Below are positions 12,910 through 14,373 of a DNA stretch of 14,373 nucleotides, piece by piece. The stretch is from JBOGED01 sp050743625 (GTDB taxonomy: Bacteria > Actinomycetota > Nitriliruptoria > Euzebyales > Egibacteraceae). The stretch spans positions 1 through 14,373 of the forward strand of contig JBOGED010000044.1 in the NCBI GenBank assembly GCA_050743625.1, written 5' to 3'. How positions within the stretch are numbered: position 1 is the stretch's first letter; each line of letters begins with the position of its first letter. The notes under the pieces were generated by a model. It ran no database searches. It saw nothing but the letters and a program-made list of their open reading frames with translations, and had not been told where the DNA came from. The position numbers were made by a program, and so were the translations under genes.

Positions 12910-14325
12910 CTATCCGTTCGCTGCTCGGGCGTTCCGAGCGGAGCGGCCTTTGTATTCGGTGAAGAACTGGACGGCGCACTCGCGAACGGCGAGCGACCAC
13001 GACGGGTAGGCGTGGACAGCCTGGGCGACCCGCCCGGTGATCGTATGGGTATGCATCGCCAGTGCCAACTCGTGGACGACGTCTCCTCCCGTGGGGCATA
13101 CGACGCTGGCACCGAGAAGCTGCCCGCCGACGAGGCCACGCAAGACCGGGTGCGGCCCCGCGACCATCTTCACAAACCCCGCGCCTTCCCCGCTGGTCTT
13201 CGCGCGATCGGTCTCGGCGATCGGCAGGTAGGCCACTTTGGCGCTCTCGCCGTGGGCCTCGAACGCCTCGGCCTCGGTCAGTCCCACGCGGCCGATCTCG
13301 GGGTCGGTGAACGTGACCCACGGGAGCGCCCTATCGTCGAAGGCCTTGGGCAGCTTCCCCAACCCGTTCTCGACCGCGAGCGAGCCCATCGCATACCCGA
13401 CGTGGGTGAACTGGGGACCGCCGCAGATGTCACCCGCCGCATAGACCCCCGCAGCCGTGGTACGGAGCTTGCCGTCGACCTTCACGAACCCCCTTTCGTC
13501 CAGCTCTACACCACCGCGGTCCGTCTCCAACCCGTCCGTGACCGGCCTCCGCCCGACCGCGCAGAGGAGCGCGTCGCCGGTGACGGACGCACCGCTTGCG
13601 GTGAGCAGGGTCACGCTGCCGCCGGTCTCGCGGTTGACCTCCTCGACGAGCGAGCCGAGCACCAGATCCACGCCCTCACCAGTCAAGACCTGCGTGATCA
13701 CCTCTGAGGTCTCCGGCTCCTCGCGGTTGGCCACGCGGTCGAGGCCCTCCACGATCGTGACCTGGCTGCCGAGGCGGTGGAATGCCTGCGCGAGCTCGAG
13801 CCCGATCGGGCCTCCACCCATGACCACGAGCCGCTCCGGCAGCTTGCGGAGGTCGAACACGGTGTCGTTCGTCAGCGGTTCGGCGTCGCGCAGCCCCGGC
13901 ACGGGCGGGACGAGCGCCGTCGAACCGGTGGCGAGCACGATGAGCCGCCCTGTCAACGGCGTGCCGTCCACGAGCAACCGCCGTGGCCCGGTGAACGACG
14001 CCTGGCCCTCCAGCACTCGGATTCCCTGTCCTTCCAGGGTGGGGCGGTCCTCCTCAGCGGACACCTTCAGCACCCGCTCGTTGACCCGCTCCATCACCGC
14101 CGCGAAGTCGATGTCGCCCTCAAGGCCCATCTGGCGCCCCGCGTGCACCCTCCTGGCCTGCTCGATCAGCGTCTTCGACGGCACGCAGCCGGTCCACGTG
14201 CAGTCCCCGCCGAGCCGGCGCCGCTCGACGAGCACGACGGAGGCGCCCCGCCGGCGTGCGGTGAACGCCGCCGACAGCCCGGACGCCCCACCACCGACGA
14301 CAACGACATCGGTGGAGATCCCCAT
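12910..14325 (-). CDS. FAD-dependent pyridine nucleotide-disulfide oxidoreductase (mercuric-reductase-like)
   Basis: 471 residues, a full-length class I flavin disulfide reductase. FAD-binding GGGASG is at 11-16, the redox-active disulfide GGDCTWTGCVPSK has Cys42 and Cys47, NAD(P)-binding GGGPIG is at 170-175, the second FAD motif VYAAGDI is at 294-300, and the dimerisation domain runs from about 335. In the dihydrolipoamide dehydrogenase motif HxHPTLSE, the catalytic His and Glu are replaced: HAYPSWSLA puts Tyr440 and Leu445 there, so this is not a normal lipoamide dehydrogenase. The C-terminal Cys pair and N-terminal metal domain of true MerA are absent. A quinone, thiol or metal-ion reductase is more likely. 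ATG 14325 is preceded by GAAAGGG at good spacing. No 2-oxoacid dehydrogenase or mer genes are nearby. Confidence 0.88.
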   Translation of the reverse strand: MGISTDVVVVGGGASGLSAAFTARRRGASVVLVERRRLGGDCTWTGCVPSKTLIEQARRVHAGRQMGLEGDIDFAAVMERVNERVLKVSAEEDRPTLEGQGIRVLEGQASFTGPRRLLVDGTPLTGRLIVLATGSTALVPPVPGLRDAEPLTNDTVFDLRKLPERLVVMGGGPIGLELAQAFHRLGSQVTIVEGLDRVANREEPETSEVITQVLTGEGVDLVLGSLVEEVNRETGGSVTLLTASGASVTGDALLCAVGRRPVTDGLETDRGGVELDERGFVKVDGKLRTTAAGVYAAGDICGGPQFTHVGYAMGSLAVENGLGKLPKAFDDRALPWVTFTDPEIGRVGLTEAEAFEAHGESAKVAYLPIAETDRAKTSGEGAGFVKMVAGPHPVLRGLVGGQLLGASVVCPTGGDVVHELALAMHTHTITGRVAQAVHAYPSWSLAVRECAVQFFTEYKGRSARNARAANG

Positions 14326-14359
14326 GGCGCGCCCTTTCGCTCTCTTTGTGGAGGATCCG

Positions 14360-14373
14360 CGCGGTATACCGCG
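14360..14373. promoter_or_regulatory. 14-bp perfect palindrome upstream of the reductase gene
   Basis: CGCGGTATACCGCG is a perfect palindrome 35 bases before the reductase start codon, at the window edge, so it may extend further. Position and symmetry suit an operator for a dimeric repressor such as a TetR-type regulator. Confidence 0.4.

Noticed and set aside
12854..13321. Long N-terminal extension of the WhiB frame
   Set aside because: It is antisense-type shadow sequence in another frame of the reductase gene and is unlike any WhiB protein, which are usually 80-130 residues.
1..14373. CRISPR arrays, tRNA or rRNA genes, prophage genes
   Set aside because: No regularly spaced repeats, no cloverleaf with a TTCRA arm, and no phage structural or integrase proteins were seen by eye.

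Overview
The window is a GC-rich bacterial segment. It suggests an Actinomycetota chromosome: there is a WhiB-type iron-sulfur protein (found only in that phylum and its phages), frequent GTG starts, very high third-position GC, and three ATPases of the EspI/MinD-like type known from actinobacterial type VII secretion loci. I cannot assign a class or genus.

Layout. (1) 1-77: the end of a membrane protein gene. (2) 83-835: a long perfect hairpin just after that stop codon, split by an ORF-less group II intron of about 700 nt on the minus strand (about 96-795). (3) 1087-2415: a major facilitator transporter. (4) 2568-5952: three tandem paralogous deviant-Walker ATPases; copies 1 and 3 also share a leader and an N-terminal domain. 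(5) 5953-6254: a gene-free stretch with several inverted repeats. (6) 6255-7952: a six-Asp-box beta-propeller protein, convergent with (7) 7963-9291, a secreted phosphodiester glycosidase-domain (NAGPA) protein. (8) 9388-9852: a Fur-family repressor with a paired dyad repeat at its 3' end and a palindrome upstream. (9) 10021-11537: an atypical receiver-domain protein overlapping trpD by four bases. (10) 12910-14325 to 11633, minus strand: a flavin disulfide reductase, a WhiB protein, then two broken genes (Lrp/AsnC-like with a frameshift, HAD phosphatase with an in-frame TAG).

How the parts relate. The receiver and trpD are almost certainly co-translated. ATPases 1 and 2 form an operon, while copy 3 has its own leader. 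Fur, WhiB and the disulfide reductase are all redox- or metal-linked families but are not arranged as one operon. The most notable items are the intron inside a terminator-like hairpin, the ATPase triplication with no secretion genes in view, the twin dyads at the end of fur, and the two adjacent broken genes. I do not see one complete new defence or secretion system here; the ATPase cluster plus the neighbouring propeller protein is the best candidate for an undescribed module.
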